In this document: one piece after another, positions 10,955-22,600 of the stretch
Numbering within the stretch: the stretch's first letter is position 1
Layout: the number at the start of each line of letters is the position of its first letter
Program-made: the position numbers and the translations under genes
Source: Branchiostoma floridae
Lineage: Eukaryota; Chordata; Leptocardii; Amphioxiformes; Branchiostomatidae
Direction of reading: 5' to 3'
NCBI RefSeq assembly: GCF_000003815.2
Contig: NC_049994.1
Span: 531,910 to 595,909, forward strand
Length of the DNA: 64,000 nt
The notes under the pieces: generated by a model
Database searches by the model: none
What the model was told of the DNA's origin: nothing
Seen by the model: the letters and a program-made list of their open reading frames with translations, nothing else

Positions 10955-11446
10955 TGTCAGGTTGTCCATGACTATGTGGAACGACCTTGTTTTATTGTCA
11001 GGTTGTCCATTCATGACTATGTGGAACAACCTTGTTTTATTGTCAGGTTGTCCATGACTATGTGGAACGACCTTGTTTTATTGTCAGGTTGTCATGACTA
11101 TGTGGAACAACCTTGTTTTATTGTCAGGTTGTCCATGACTATGTTTTATTGCCAGGTTGTCCATGACTATGTTTTATTGTCAGGTTGTCCATGACTATGT
11201 GGAACGACCTTGTTTTATTGTCAGGTTGTCCATGACTATGTTTTATTGTCAGGTTGTCCATGACTATGTGGAACGACCTTGTTTTATTGTCAGGTTGTCC
11301 ATGACTATGTTTTATTGTCAGGTTGTCCATGACTATGTTTTATTGTCAGGTTGTCCATGACTATGTGGAACGACCTTGTTTTATTGTCAGGTTGTCCATG
11401 ACTATGTTTTATTGTCAGGTTGTCCATGACTATGTTTTATTACCAG
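10955..11446 (+). repeat. Minisatellite built from a splice acceptor and exon start
   Basis: About 14 tandem units of two kinds: a 28-base unit (TTTTATTGTCAG + GTTGTCCATGACTATG) and a 41-base unit that adds TGGAACGACCTTG. Apart from single substitutions, the unit is the same as the real intron end and exon start at 11435-11470 (TTTTATTACCAG then GTTGTGCATGACTATGTGGA). The array therefore amplifies the acceptor site of the gene it precedes. Frames through it give repetitive peptides that are not genes. Confidence 0.9.
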
Positions 11447-12747
11447 GTTGTGCATGACTATGTGGAACGAGAAGAGGAGAAGAAAAAGTGGGAGGAGGAG
11501 CGACGGAGGGCAGAAGAGCTTATCAAGACACGCCCTGAGCCACTGCCAATCAAGATGGAACCATCCCGTTCAACCAAACAGGACTCCCCCCACGCTAAAC
11601 CCTTCAGAAGTCTACCAATAGACTTACCCATACCTATGACTTCTCATAAGACTGAATTCCCCACCTCTACAAAAACCAGAGACATGGGGAGTGGGGAAAA
11701 GTCCGGGAAGAGGGCCATGGATTCATCACGACAAGGAAAAGGTGAACTGTCAAAGAAGCGGTCCACATATGAGATGAGCTGCCAAGGCGATAGCAAAAAT
11801 AGAGAGGGAAAGAGTTTACCTGAGGGGAAAATACATAGCCCGGAAAGAAAGAAAGTTGCCGTAGAACAAAAGGGTTCCTCTGTTGGTGAAGTCAAGAAGA
11901 TAGATCCAAGACTAGAGTCCACTAAGACTGTCCAAGAATCGAAGTCTCCAGTGAGCTCTGGTCAGAGTATAGAAACAGATTTGAAGGATCCTAAATCTTC
12001 AGCACCAAGCCAAACAGTGCAGGGAGAAGTAGGTGATATGAAGAAGGCAGTCTTGTCATTTGACCACAAAGCAAGCGACAAAGCAACAAAGATTAAACAG
12101 GAACCTTCGAGAGTTTGGGAAAGTGGGGAGAAGTTGCAAACGAAGGAAAAGTCGGAGTCATCATCAAAAACGTCTGATCGTTCGGAGAAATACAACAAGC
12201 CAACTAAGCCCCTCAAGCTTTCAACAAAATCTGAAGACTTACCTAAACCAGCCAAGGTTCTACGAAAAGACGACTCTCCTAAGCAAGACAAGAAGAAAGA
12301 AGACTCACAGAGGCCTCCTAAGACCTCCAAGTGTGAAGATTCCGCAAAGCCTTACAAGATTCCAAGGAAGGAAGAAAGTTCTAAGGCCTACAAGGTTCCC
12401 AAGACTGAAGATTCCTCCAAGACGCGTAGACGGGACGACTCTCCTAAACATGTAAAAATGGTAAAAACTGAAGACCCTTTCAAAGTATCTAAGCTGACCA
12501 AATCTGAAGACTCCAGCAGATCACCAAAAGTTTACAAGAGTGATGATTCAAGCCGACCAAGCAAAGTGCCAAGAAAAGAGGATGTTTCCAAAAGTAGCAA
12601 AAGTGACCCCACAAAATCCTCAAAAGTCTTCAAGACTGATATGTGTAAATCTGATTCAAAAGTAAAATCTGCCAAAGCTACAGATGGTAAAGTTCAGGGA
12701 GATGTGAGGTATAAGTCATCATCAACAGACACTTACACAGAAGAGAG
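11447..12747 (+). CDS. Lys/Ser/Glu-rich, probably nuclear, protein; large internal exon
   Basis: An open exon of 433 codons from the acceptor TTACCAG at 11440-11446 to a consensus donor GTAAGT at 12748. It begins VVHDYVEREEEKKKWEEERR, a short charged helix or coiled coil, then PIKMEPS and low-complexity K/S/E/D sequence with basic patches. From about residue 265 a degenerate 11-14-residue unit repeats about ten times around (K)(T/S)EDSSK-x-x-K-V (for example KTEDSSK, KSEDSSR, RKEESSKAYK, RKDDSPK). Such composition is typical of disordered chromatin or transcription/RNA-processing factors, but no domain allows a name. After the donor a second frame stays open (AKSQEEKRQKRMNRG), so a frameshift in the assembly is an alternative to an intron. 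Confidence 0.75.
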
Positions 12748-12860
12748 GTAAGTAAGAAAGACCTGATGTCAGCACCAGCAAAGAGTCAGGAAGAAAAAAG
12801 GCAAAAGAGAATGAACAGAGGACACATCAAAGTGAGAGATGACAAAAGAGTAAAGAAAGG

Positions 12861-12960
12861 NNNNNNNNNNNNNNNNNNNNNNNNNNNNNNNNNNNNNNNN
12901 NNNNNNNNNNNNNNNNNNNNNNNNNNNNNNNNNNNNNNNNNNNNNNNNNNNNNNNNNNNN
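12861..12960. other. Assembly gap (100 N) inside the K-rich gene
   Basis: A 100-N run between two K-rich open segments. Confidence 0.95.
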
Positions 12961-13078
12961 AGAAAAGAAGGGAGATGACAAGGAAGCTACAACAAAGTTG
13001 ATCACTGAGAAAATGATGAAAGGTTGTGAAGCAGAGTCCTATAGCAGCAAGGAAAAGAGATGCAGAGCTGATGAAAAG
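12961..13078 (+). CDS. Continuation of the Lys-rich protein, exon 3' end
   Basis: Open in one frame (EKKGDDKEATTKLITEKMM, then KGCEAESYSSKEKRCRADEK), ending at a donor AAG|GTAAAAG (GT at 13079-13080). Composition matches the exon at 11447-12747. The acceptor is hidden in the gap. The next exon is not seen: the following DNA is a 6.2-kb mobile-element candidate that starts 15 bases into the intron. Confidence 0.6.
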
Positions 13079-14915
13079 GTAAAAGTACTAGACTACAGCG
13101 GCGATCGCGTTATAGTTAACACCCGTCAGCGTCAGTGACGCGTCAGAAATCGTCAGTGACGCGTCAGAAATCGTCAGTGACTGGTCAGAAACCGTCAGAC
13201 ATCGTCAGACGCCCGTCAGAATTCGTCAGAGTCAAACGCTGACCAGTCAGCGTCAGCGTTAATGATATGTATGAGATGGGGTCAGGTTTCATGTTTATTT
13301 TGTACCCCGACAAGACAATAGCAATTTTGTCACCTCCTAGTGTGCGAGTTTTCGTTGCGATGTTGCGGCAGGTCGTTGACCCCCGAAATACGCAGCTTAC
13401 GTGGATATGCCACCCTTCTGGGAGGGGAAAGTTGTTAACTTAATAATTGCTCTTCTGAACAGCTTAAATACACACACAAACCTAAAAGGGGTTGGCAATG
13501 ATTAGAGTATGAGTCATTCTTGTTGAAGATTAATTGCTAAAAAAAAATTCAGTGTTGTCTTCTCGAGCCGACTGTGGCCATATTGTTTAAATTTATCACG
13601 TTGTTATTTGGGCTCTAACCGCTCGACCGATCTGAGACTGGGAGGGACTTATATACGGACTTTCAGTGCTTTAGCGACTCATTTCTTAGATCGTTATTTT
13701 CTACGGGTTTCATTTGATAAATGTAAGAAAATGGCATCGTGGTCAATAATGACACCGGGGAAATCGTCTGACACGGCCGGGTACAATCGACATTTTTGAT
13801 CATGCGAAATTTCCAGGTACGGGTGAAGAAAAGCCGGCCTGAGAAACCAATTGTTATATTCTTTAGCAGATAAATGACAGATTTTATCGAGATCGATTCT
13901 TGTCTTGCACTTGTCGGCAAATACCGATATTTTTTGTATTGCTTCAAAAACTCACACATCGACGGGAAACACGTGTAGTTTCCAATTTCCCGAGCCGAAA
14001 CAGTCCGTGCGATTAGAAAAACAGCTCACAAAACTGCGATCTACGTAGTAGCTAAGTGAATACTCGTATATGATTGTAACGCAGTTTGAAAAGCTAGCAA
14101 TGATATCCGATGTTACAAAACTGTGTCAGCGTTTTTATGTATCCACGGAACAAAGAAAAATACGGCAAAATGTAAAGCACAGCGCATGCTAAAAAAGATG
14201 TTGGACCCGAACGTACCTTACGTGTAAACAAACATGAATGCTAGCGGTACAACTTCTCTGCGGGTTCAAACTGCGATTGATTAAGCCGAAGATTTAACTA
14301 AAATTTGTGCACTGTAACAAAAATAGCGAGAACAGTTTGGGATCTGAATGAAACTGAACTATAGATTATACGATTTGATACATCGGCTTCTGATCGCGCG
14401 CGAAACAGCAGCTCCGAGGACGGCCACTACAAATGTACACTCTCCCACGATGCGCGATCTTGATTGACAGATCGCGGTTGTTTGAAGATCGTGCCGCCCG
14501 CGCCGGACTGTCTGAAACTTTGCAGGACGCAAATTCAATCATTTTTGACAGCCAACCAGCAAAGAGGAAAACTGACAGCAAAAATAACTTGATACTTGTC
14601 TATAAATGAGGTTCTGTCGCCGGCGTTCGAAGAACCCCGAAACATGGCTCGCAAAAAATAAACGAAAGACTTGCAGTTCGAAATCTAATACCGGTAAGAC
14701 CAAGGAGGTTACTTGGTAAGACGGAAAATTTGTGGCAACCAGGAACCGGGATAAATCTAAAAGAGGGAAGGGCCCATGCAGAAATAAATGTTTTGTCCAT
14801 CAGACGTGCCCGTCGAAACATTGAATGAGCCAACTGTCTCTTTCTGTCAAATTTATGCATGGTCAACATATCCGATGCTTTATTTAGTACATTACTTGTG
14901 CTCGCAATTATGAGG

Positions 14916-15078
14916 NNNNNNNNNNNNNNNNNNNNNNNNNNNNNNNNNNNNNNNNNNNNNNNNNNNNNNNNNNNNNNNNNNNNNNNNNNNNNNNNNNNNN
15001 NNNNNNNNNNNNNNNNNNNNNNNNNNNNNNNNNNNNNNNNNNNNNNNNNNNNNNNNNNNNNNNNNNNNNNNNNNNNNN
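14916..15078. other. Assembly gap (163 N)
   Basis: A gap inside the candidate 6.2-kb element; ORFs across it are meaningless. Confidence 0.95.
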
Positions 15079-15289
15079 TTAATTAATTAATGTTTTGAGT
15101 AGAGTTACTACTATATGGTTCCTCAAGGCGGTTTTATTAAATCCTTAGAATTTTTGAGTCCATGGCAAACGTGTACAATCATCATCATCTGTGTACAATA
15201 CATTTTACCGCCATGGTAAAGATCACCGTAATTACGATAAGTTGATTATTAATTAGACATCATTAGCTACTATTGTAGGCTAGGAATTT

Positions 15290-15840
15290 AGGTTTTCGTC
15301 CGCCGGCTTTTTCCTGGAAACACTGCTGCTCGTACCGTCAAGGGCGCAACTCAGCATGAAGACCTACCTGTTCCTGAGGGAGCTCTTGGGTCGGAACATC
15401 GCCATCGGACGTTCCTGCTCATCGGACAGTCGACCAGGGCATATTCCAACCATACGCCATGGCATATAATCAACCTTATGTGTTTTTGAATCTATTTATT
15501 AAGTGTGTTTTGTCTGATATCAGTTCAAAAGTTCTGTTGAATTCACTAACACTAGTTCTAGTTCTACTTTGTTTAACGGTAGCTAGGCTAGAAAAGTAGG
15601 ATTCAGGTCACCATCCGCCGGCTTCCTTGGCACTTGTCGAGGTTGCAACTCAGCCAAGACCTACCTGTTCCTGGCGGAGCTCTCGGGACAGAACATCGCT
15701 GACGGGCAGTCGACCGACGAAACCATACTCCAGGGCATATATTCAACCTTATGTGTTTTTTAATCTATTTGTTGTGTTTTGTCTGCTATTAGTTCAAAAG
15801 TTCTGTTGGATTAACTAACATTGGTTCTATTTCTAATATG
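15290..15840 (+). repeat. Two direct copies of a ~270-bp unit
   Basis: Both copies contain CCGCCGGCTT, GACCTACCTGTTCCTG, GGAGCTCT, CAACCTTATGTGTTTTT, AATCTATTT and AGTTCAAAAGTTCTGTTG in the same order. The start of a third copy is seen near 15850-15890. Inside the candidate large element. Confidence 0.7.
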
Positions 15841-17026
15841 GATAAAGGGATTCGGGTTTCCATCCGTTTAATAGCTTCCTTGGCACAATGATGATCGTTG
15901 AGAAATCTTACGTGTGTGCAACTTATGTACGCTTCATCATAACATATAACGTTTAAAACCTGGAAGGTAAGTTTATACCAGGTTTTCCATCATCATTCTG
16001 CTGCTATCCGATCGAAAATCATCTATTCCGAGTGTTGGAAATACGGTAAGTACATTGCTAAATGCGCTAGAGTATGAAGAAACCCAATGCCTTAAGTCAT
16101 CTCGAGTCGCTGTACGTGTGTGGTACCACATACAAAATGTTTCAGTATAAACCACAACTGAATCTGTCTAACAAAGAGAGAGACGCTTTGTGTGGAACAT
16201 AACGATGTGGGTTTACGATACATGTCGTTCAAAAATATTCAAAATATATTCATCGACACTAAATATCGCTATCAAGTAGAATAAACCAAGAAAAAAAAAT
16301 CAAACACGGCGGAAAAACATGCACCGTGCTGATTGTTCTTACAATAAATGAATGAAGACCTTTATTGCACATTTTTGCCACACCGGGCCGGCGGGCCCGG
16401 GCGGTACAGTACCGGCGGGCCCGTTCTTTGAGAATGCCGCCAAACCAAGGTCCTTGGTGAAACTCAAAGAAGCCGCGCCCCGGCCGCATGTGTCAATCAA
16501 TTGAGCGGCGCGGTGGGAGGGTCCGGGTCAGACCCATTTTTGCTACAATTCTACCGGTATCTGAACATCTAATAAACATATTCACATGCACAAAACATCT
16601 ATTGATTTTGATTACAACAATGCAGGCCTCATATTTTCACCCCAAACCCCAAAGATTGACAACATTTCCCACTTTCTAAACGCCACACAAAACTCTATCC
16701 TAAGCCGTGACGTCGTGATTACGACGTGTACACGCCGCCTGCGTGTGTCATACCAAGGACGTTACATCGTTACATCGTTGATCACTATAGAATCTTTGGT
16801 TATAATTAATAGGAAGCGAGGACGAAGTAGCTCTAAAATAGCCCCACCATTCCAGGTGTGTATTTGTCGAACGTTAATGGTGCAAAGATATTCCCATCAA
16901 AATGCGTAGGTTTTCCGCGTGCGTGCGAGCGGATGTTCCCGATCGCTGATCACAAATTCGGCGGCAAAATCTTCGATAAAAAACACACCAAAACCTCTTC
17001 AAAGCGGATTATTTGACAGAGAACTC

Positions 17027-17321
17027 CTTTTTTTCAGTGCTGTGCCGTTAAATTCTTTATATACACTGATATAAACATAGCCAAACACGTAGTTCCTGCA
17101 AGCTCGGCCTCGCGAGGAGCCGCCAATACCTTCGTTTCCCGCCAACAGTTGTGCAAATCTTGCCTACAGTAGCCAATCAGAGACACGTATGTGCTACGTC
17201 ACGTGATATTTACATACTGTTACGCAATGCTGGGTCCGTCGTCCGTAATGTAGCAGCTAAACATGGCAAAGTTTTCAGTTGAAGTTTACGCCGTATTAAC
17301 TTAAAAATACCGGACTCGACT
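17027..17321 (+). repeat. Direct repeat, left copy, ending at a 935-N gap
   Basis: GTGCTGTGCCGTTAAATTC, ATATAAACATAGCC, ACATACTGTTACGCAATG and GTTTTCAGTTGAAGTTTACG recur with the same order at 18327-18512. The left copy has an extra GC-rich stretch (17100-17200) absent from the right copy, so they are not identical assembly duplicates. Confidence 0.75.
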
Positions 17322-18256
17322 NNNNNNNNNNNNNNNNNNNNNNNNNNNNNNNNNNNNNNNNNNNNNNNNNNNNNNNNNNNNNNNNNNNNNNNNNNNNNNN
17401 NNNNNNNNNNNNNNNNNNNNNNNNNNNNNNNNNNNNNNNNNNNNNNNNNNNNNNNNNNNNNNNNNNNNNNNNNNNNNNNNNNNNNNNNNNNNNNNNNNNN
17501 NNNNNNNNNNNNNNNNNNNNNNNNNNNNNNNNNNNNNNNNNNNNNNNNNNNNNNNNNNNNNNNNNNNNNNNNNNNNNNNNNNNNNNNNNNNNNNNNNNNN
17601 NNNNNNNNNNNNNNNNNNNNNNNNNNNNNNNNNNNNNNNNNNNNNNNNNNNNNNNNNNNNNNNNNNNNNNNNNNNNNNNNNNNNNNNNNNNNNNNNNNNN
17701 NNNNNNNNNNNNNNNNNNNNNNNNNNNNNNNNNNNNNNNNNNNNNNNNNNNNNNNNNNNNNNNNNNNNNNNNNNNNNNNNNNNNNNNNNNNNNNNNNNNN
17801 NNNNNNNNNNNNNNNNNNNNNNNNNNNNNNNNNNNNNNNNNNNNNNNNNNNNNNNNNNNNNNNNNNNNNNNNNNNNNNNNNNNNNNNNNNNNNNNNNNNN
17901 NNNNNNNNNNNNNNNNNNNNNNNNNNNNNNNNNNNNNNNNNNNNNNNNNNNNNNNNNNNNNNNNNNNNNNNNNNNNNNNNNNNNNNNNNNNNNNNNNNNN
18001 NNNNNNNNNNNNNNNNNNNNNNNNNNNNNNNNNNNNNNNNNNNNNNNNNNNNNNNNNNNNNNNNNNNNNNNNNNNNNNNNNNNNNNNNNNNNNNNNNNNN
18101 NNNNNNNNNNNNNNNNNNNNNNNNNNNNNNNNNNNNNNNNNNNNNNNNNNNNNNNNNNNNNNNNNNNNNNNNNNNNNNNNNNNNNNNNNNNNNNNNNNNN
18201 NNNNNNNNNNNNNNNNNNNNNNNNNNNNNNNNNNNNNNNNNNNNNNNNNNNNNNNN
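17322..18256. other. Assembly gap (935 N)
   Basis: The largest gap, flanked by two direct repeat copies, a common cause of assembly failure. Confidence 0.95.
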
Positions 18257-18326
18257 AGGAGGGATGGTAGAGTCGGACAAGAGGCAGTGCAGCTGTCATA
18301 TCAAACGGAGCAAAAGATCGTATTTT

Positions 18327-18512
18327 TTGTGCTGTGCCGTTAAATTCAATGATATAAACATAGCCATAGACGTAATTCCTGCAAGCGTCATGTAATATTT
18401 ACATACTGTTACGCAATGGTGGGCCCGTCGTCCGTAATGGAGCAGCTAAACATGGCAAAGTTTTCAGTTGAAGTTTACGCCGTATTTAACTTAAAAATAT
18501 CGGGACTCGACT
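18327..18512 (+). repeat. Direct repeat, right copy
   Basis: Second copy of the 17027-17321 unit, shorter and diverged by several substitutions and an internal deletion. Confidence 0.75.
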
Positions 18513-19607
18513 TAATATGATATTTTTACTTCTTGCACAATAATTATATGAAGGTAGCCCAGCCAAAAATGTATTGTTGTAGTCGATTATGGCCTGCAGC
18601 TCGCTTGTTTTGTCTGCCGCCAGTGTTTGACCGATGGGCGTGCTTAGCGCTTTGCGTTGCAAAAAAAAATATATATATATATTTCCGCGTTCTTCGGGTT
18701 GACTTTTTGGATTCACCTTTATTCTATTCAAAGAAATAGGTATCCGGAGAATGTTTCCCGACCACAGAACTCTTTTACTACGAGAGCTTTTGGACGTGAT
18801 TGCTGTTGACAATTTTGCTCCGATTTTTTTGCAAATGTTACGTTACACTACCTCCCGGCCGGGAGTTTTATCGAGGAATGATACTTTCGTGATAAAATCA
18901 ACAACAATAATTAACAGGCAAATAAAGAGATAATGAGCAAAATAAGTAATTGATAAAGTAAGATAAAACAGCTCCACTCTTAGCAAGCAGTAACAGAAGA
19001 AAATGTCTGTATAATTCGATCTACTGAAATGCAGGCAAGATCGCCGTCTCTTTCCGCTGTTCAGTTTTGGTATCGGCAAGTTTCTGCGCAGCATGACGCA
19101 AATTAGTTCTCCTCCCACTAATCTGTGATGTTACCGCGGCCTGCATATGAATGGTTCGTCATTTGATAACGCTGACCAGTCAGAAAAGCGACAGTCTCCG
19201 TCAGTGACGCGTCAGAAAATTGCTGTGACGGAATAATGTCCGTCAGAAATCGTCAGTGACGCGTCAGAAATCGTCAGCGTCAGTGACGGGTGTTAACTAT
19301 GGCGCGAACGCCGCTGTACCAGTTGAGCCATAGGCACCTCCCATGTCAAAAAAATGTAAAATGCAGGACTGTGGAAAACGAAGGTTGAGTTTACAGTTCA
19401 AGTCTCATAATTCCTTTTTGGGAATACATGTAGGTGCACGTGTGCAGATCATTGATTGATATACTTTAAAGCCATAATGAATGTCAGCTAAATTTGCATA
19501 ATTGATACATGCTTTATTTACTACAAAGCTAGTGTGAAAGCAGTGTACAGTATACAGATAACAGGTGGTAGGTTGGATTATAATTCCTTTTCTTTGCTTT
19601 TTTCCAG

Positions 19608-22600
19608 ACTATGTCCTTACCAATAGTGGTGATTGTACATGGGAACCAGGACTCTAATGCCTGGGCCACCATCCTGTGGGATAATGCCTTTGCAGAGCCT
19701 GTAAGTGTATGGCAATAATTGCATTTTCAACTCTGAGTGTACATAAGTTGTTAGTGAGTGAGCAAGAAGGTGAGTTAGCAGAAGGCTGAGTGTGTGAGTG
19801 AGAGAGTAGGAGGTTGAGTGGGTTGTTTGAGTGAGTAGGAATGTTGGTGAGTGTGTGAGCAGGAATGTGGATGAGTGAGTGAGTGAGCAGGAATGTGGTT
19901 GAGAGATGAGTGAGTGAGCAGGAAGGTGGGTGAGAGATGAGAGTGAGTGAGCAGGAATGTGGGTGAGAGATGAGTGAGTGAGTGAGCAGAAATGTGAGTG
20001 AGAGATGAGTGAGTGAGTGAGCAGGAATGTGGGTGAGAGATGAGTGAGTGAGTGAGTGAGTAATCAGAAGGGTTGGTGATTAAGTGAAGGAGTGAGCAGG
20101 ATGGTGAGTAAGTGAGGGAGTGAGCAACAGGAAGGTTGGTGAGTGAGTGAGTGAGTGAGTGAGTGAGTGAGTGAGTTAGTAGGAAGATGAGTGAGAGAGA
20201 TCAGTAAGTGAGAGAGTGAGCAACAGGAAGGTTGGTGAGTGAGTGAGCGAGTGAGTGAGTGAGCGAGTGAGTGAGTAAGCGAGCAGGAAGATGAGTGAGT
20301 GAGAGATCAGTAAGTGAGGGAGTGAGAGTGAAGGAGAATGGGTGAGGAAGGCTTCACTACATTTACATTCCTGTTAACTATAATGTGTAAATTGTTGCGT
20401 ACAGAACCGTAACCCGTTCTGCGTGCCAGCTGAAGTGACGTGGTCCCAGCTAGCGAGCGCCCTGAACTGTAAATGGACGTATGTCAACGGGAGACCACTG
20501 TCTGACAGCAACATGAAATACCTGGCAGCCAAAGCCTTCAACATCAACAGTGAGTTTTTGTTTCATTGGCAAGAAAAAGACATTTTTTGTAAGAAAGTTC
20601 CAGTAATGGAAACACAGATGCCTTTAAGAACAGCCAGTCAGAAAACACCTAAATCTACTAGCAACACTAGTCACCTCCAACACATACATGTAATACCATA
20701 GAATGTACAATACGTAGTACATGTAGCACTTAGACAAGGGGATAAAGACACCTTGAAAACCGCAAACATTCATGTGTGAACCACCACAAATTTAAGATAC
20801 ATTTGCTATACAGTCTTACACGATAATGCCTAGACACAAGCATACAATCATGTAAATACACAAACTGAAGGCTATGTCTAGAGAAGTTAATTCATTTTCT
20901 GAAATGTTGAGAGCATGGGAATATTTGTTGCTAATAAAACTCTGTCTGGTTTCCTTCTCTTAGACCCTCCTGAGTCGGAAGATTTTGGACAGTCAAAGAT
21001 CTCCTGGTCACAGTTCAACAAGGTCAGTTTGCCATAGAGCACAGAATTTAGGCTATGATAAGCAAATATTGTGGATGAATTCCTCTCCAATGTAAGAGTA
21101 GAAGAAAAATAGCCAGTGAGTAACATCCTCCATGATAGTAACCAGTAACCCTTGATTCAATCTTGATTCAATTTTGTTTGCTAACCACGGTTAAGAACTT
21201 CAAGATATTTGTTACATTGCAATCTTGATAATATCTGTTCTATTCATGATGATTCCTCTGTGTGTTCAACATCATCTTTATTTCTCACAAGAAAACACTT
21301 TTAAAAGGACACGTCTAAAATCACGAGTACAAGATGAAGGTTTAAAAATACACCTCGGACGACCCCTTATTCAGATACACAATGATCTGCAGGGCGCAAG
21401 GTTACAAAAAAAAGTGGTGCTATACATCAGCCTTTCAATATTTCAATTCTATACGTCGCTTCTTAACTATTGCACAGATGTGACATTGTCATTATGAACT
21501 ACACATACATTGCACAAGTGATCGGGTGTTTACAGTAAGATATCATCGGCTGGAAAACAGCCCGGACGGCGACTCCCATACAGGGTTGTTCCTTGCACAG
21601 TATATTGCGTACGATGTGCAGAGGGCACAGTGACCCAACCTGCGCTTCAACTCTCTCACCTCACTGTCCTTCTTACGTACAGGGCATAAGGATTTCAGCT
21701 TTTTGACATTGTCACTGTTCACCCATCCCCTGCTACCGACCTCTATTGTAACTACAGTAGCACTATAGTCGCTATGCGAGTTTAACTCTTCCTTAAGGTG
21801 TTCATATTTGGCAAGTTTTCTATCTTCAGCAGCATGGGCATTTTGCTTGTTTATGTGATCATTTCTCCTTGCTAGGTGTTATTCTGATTGGTCAATGACC
21901 TGTGTGATTCTGATTGGTCGATAACCAGTGTAACTCTCCTTATGATTGGAAATTTCTTTCAGAAACCTGGAGATTCATTATAAACAGTGGCACTTCTATT
22001 ATATAAAATGAGGACTTCAGATTGCTCAACATCATCTGGCTATATGATGATAAAAGATATCCATTTTTCCTCCATAGGAGCCTCTGCAGCCCAACAGGAG
22101 CTTCACCTTCTGGCAGTGGTTTGATGGTGTGATGGAGCTGACCAAGAAGAACCTGAAGGGACCATGGGAGGATGGGTACTGTACAGTCATGACAGTTAGA
22201 ACTACATGTTATGTTATGAAAATACATGTACATGCACTGCCAGTTACTTTTTTCTTGTAAATTCTATGTGCATTATTGCTTGTCAACATACTTTGTCTTT
22301 CTGTCATTGCTATATTTGAACTTAGTCTAGTATTTTTAAGCTTTCAAACAAAATGTGATTATGCATGTTTGTAATAACTTTTACTGAGGATTTTATGGAA
22401 TGTAATCCGTTGGCACATACTTTGCTGGACTTTGGAAAAAGTCAGATGTTTCAGACAACAGTCCTTTGAGTTAACTGTTACATGTATCTTGTAAGAATTG
22501 GTCATCTTTTGATTCAAAACTAATAGTTGGTGTCATTTTGTTGTAACAGGACAATCTTGGGTTTTGTCAACAAAGACAGAGCCAGGGACACCATGCTGAT

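Larger units (their letters stand above)
13096..19316. mobile_element. Candidate 6.2-kb terminal-inverted-repeat element with TA flanks
   Basis: The left end CAGCGGCGATCGCG...ATAGTTAACACCCGTCA (from 13096) and the right end TGACGGGTGTTAACTAT...CGCGAACGCCGCTG (to 19316) are inverted copies over about 34 bases. TA lies on each side (13094-13095, 19317-19318), as after a TA target duplication. Inside both ends are clusters of GTCAGTGACGCGTCAGAAAT words (13125-13215; 19197-19287), which look like subterminal transposase-binding repeats. No transposase frame is recognisable, but two gaps (163 and 935 N) hide part of the interior. It could instead be two related short elements bracketing unrelated DNA. 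Confidence 0.6.

Noticed and set aside
10937-11360. Overlapping ORFs giving repeated HDYVERPCFIVRLSM-type peptides
   Set aside because: They are translations of the 28/41-base minisatellite; the only support for coding is from the single true exon at its end.
11962-12330. Minus-strand ORF opposite the K-rich exon
   Set aside because: Shadow of the plus-strand coding exon.
17210-18299. ORFs of over 300 codons on the minus strand
   Set aside because: They consist almost entirely of N.
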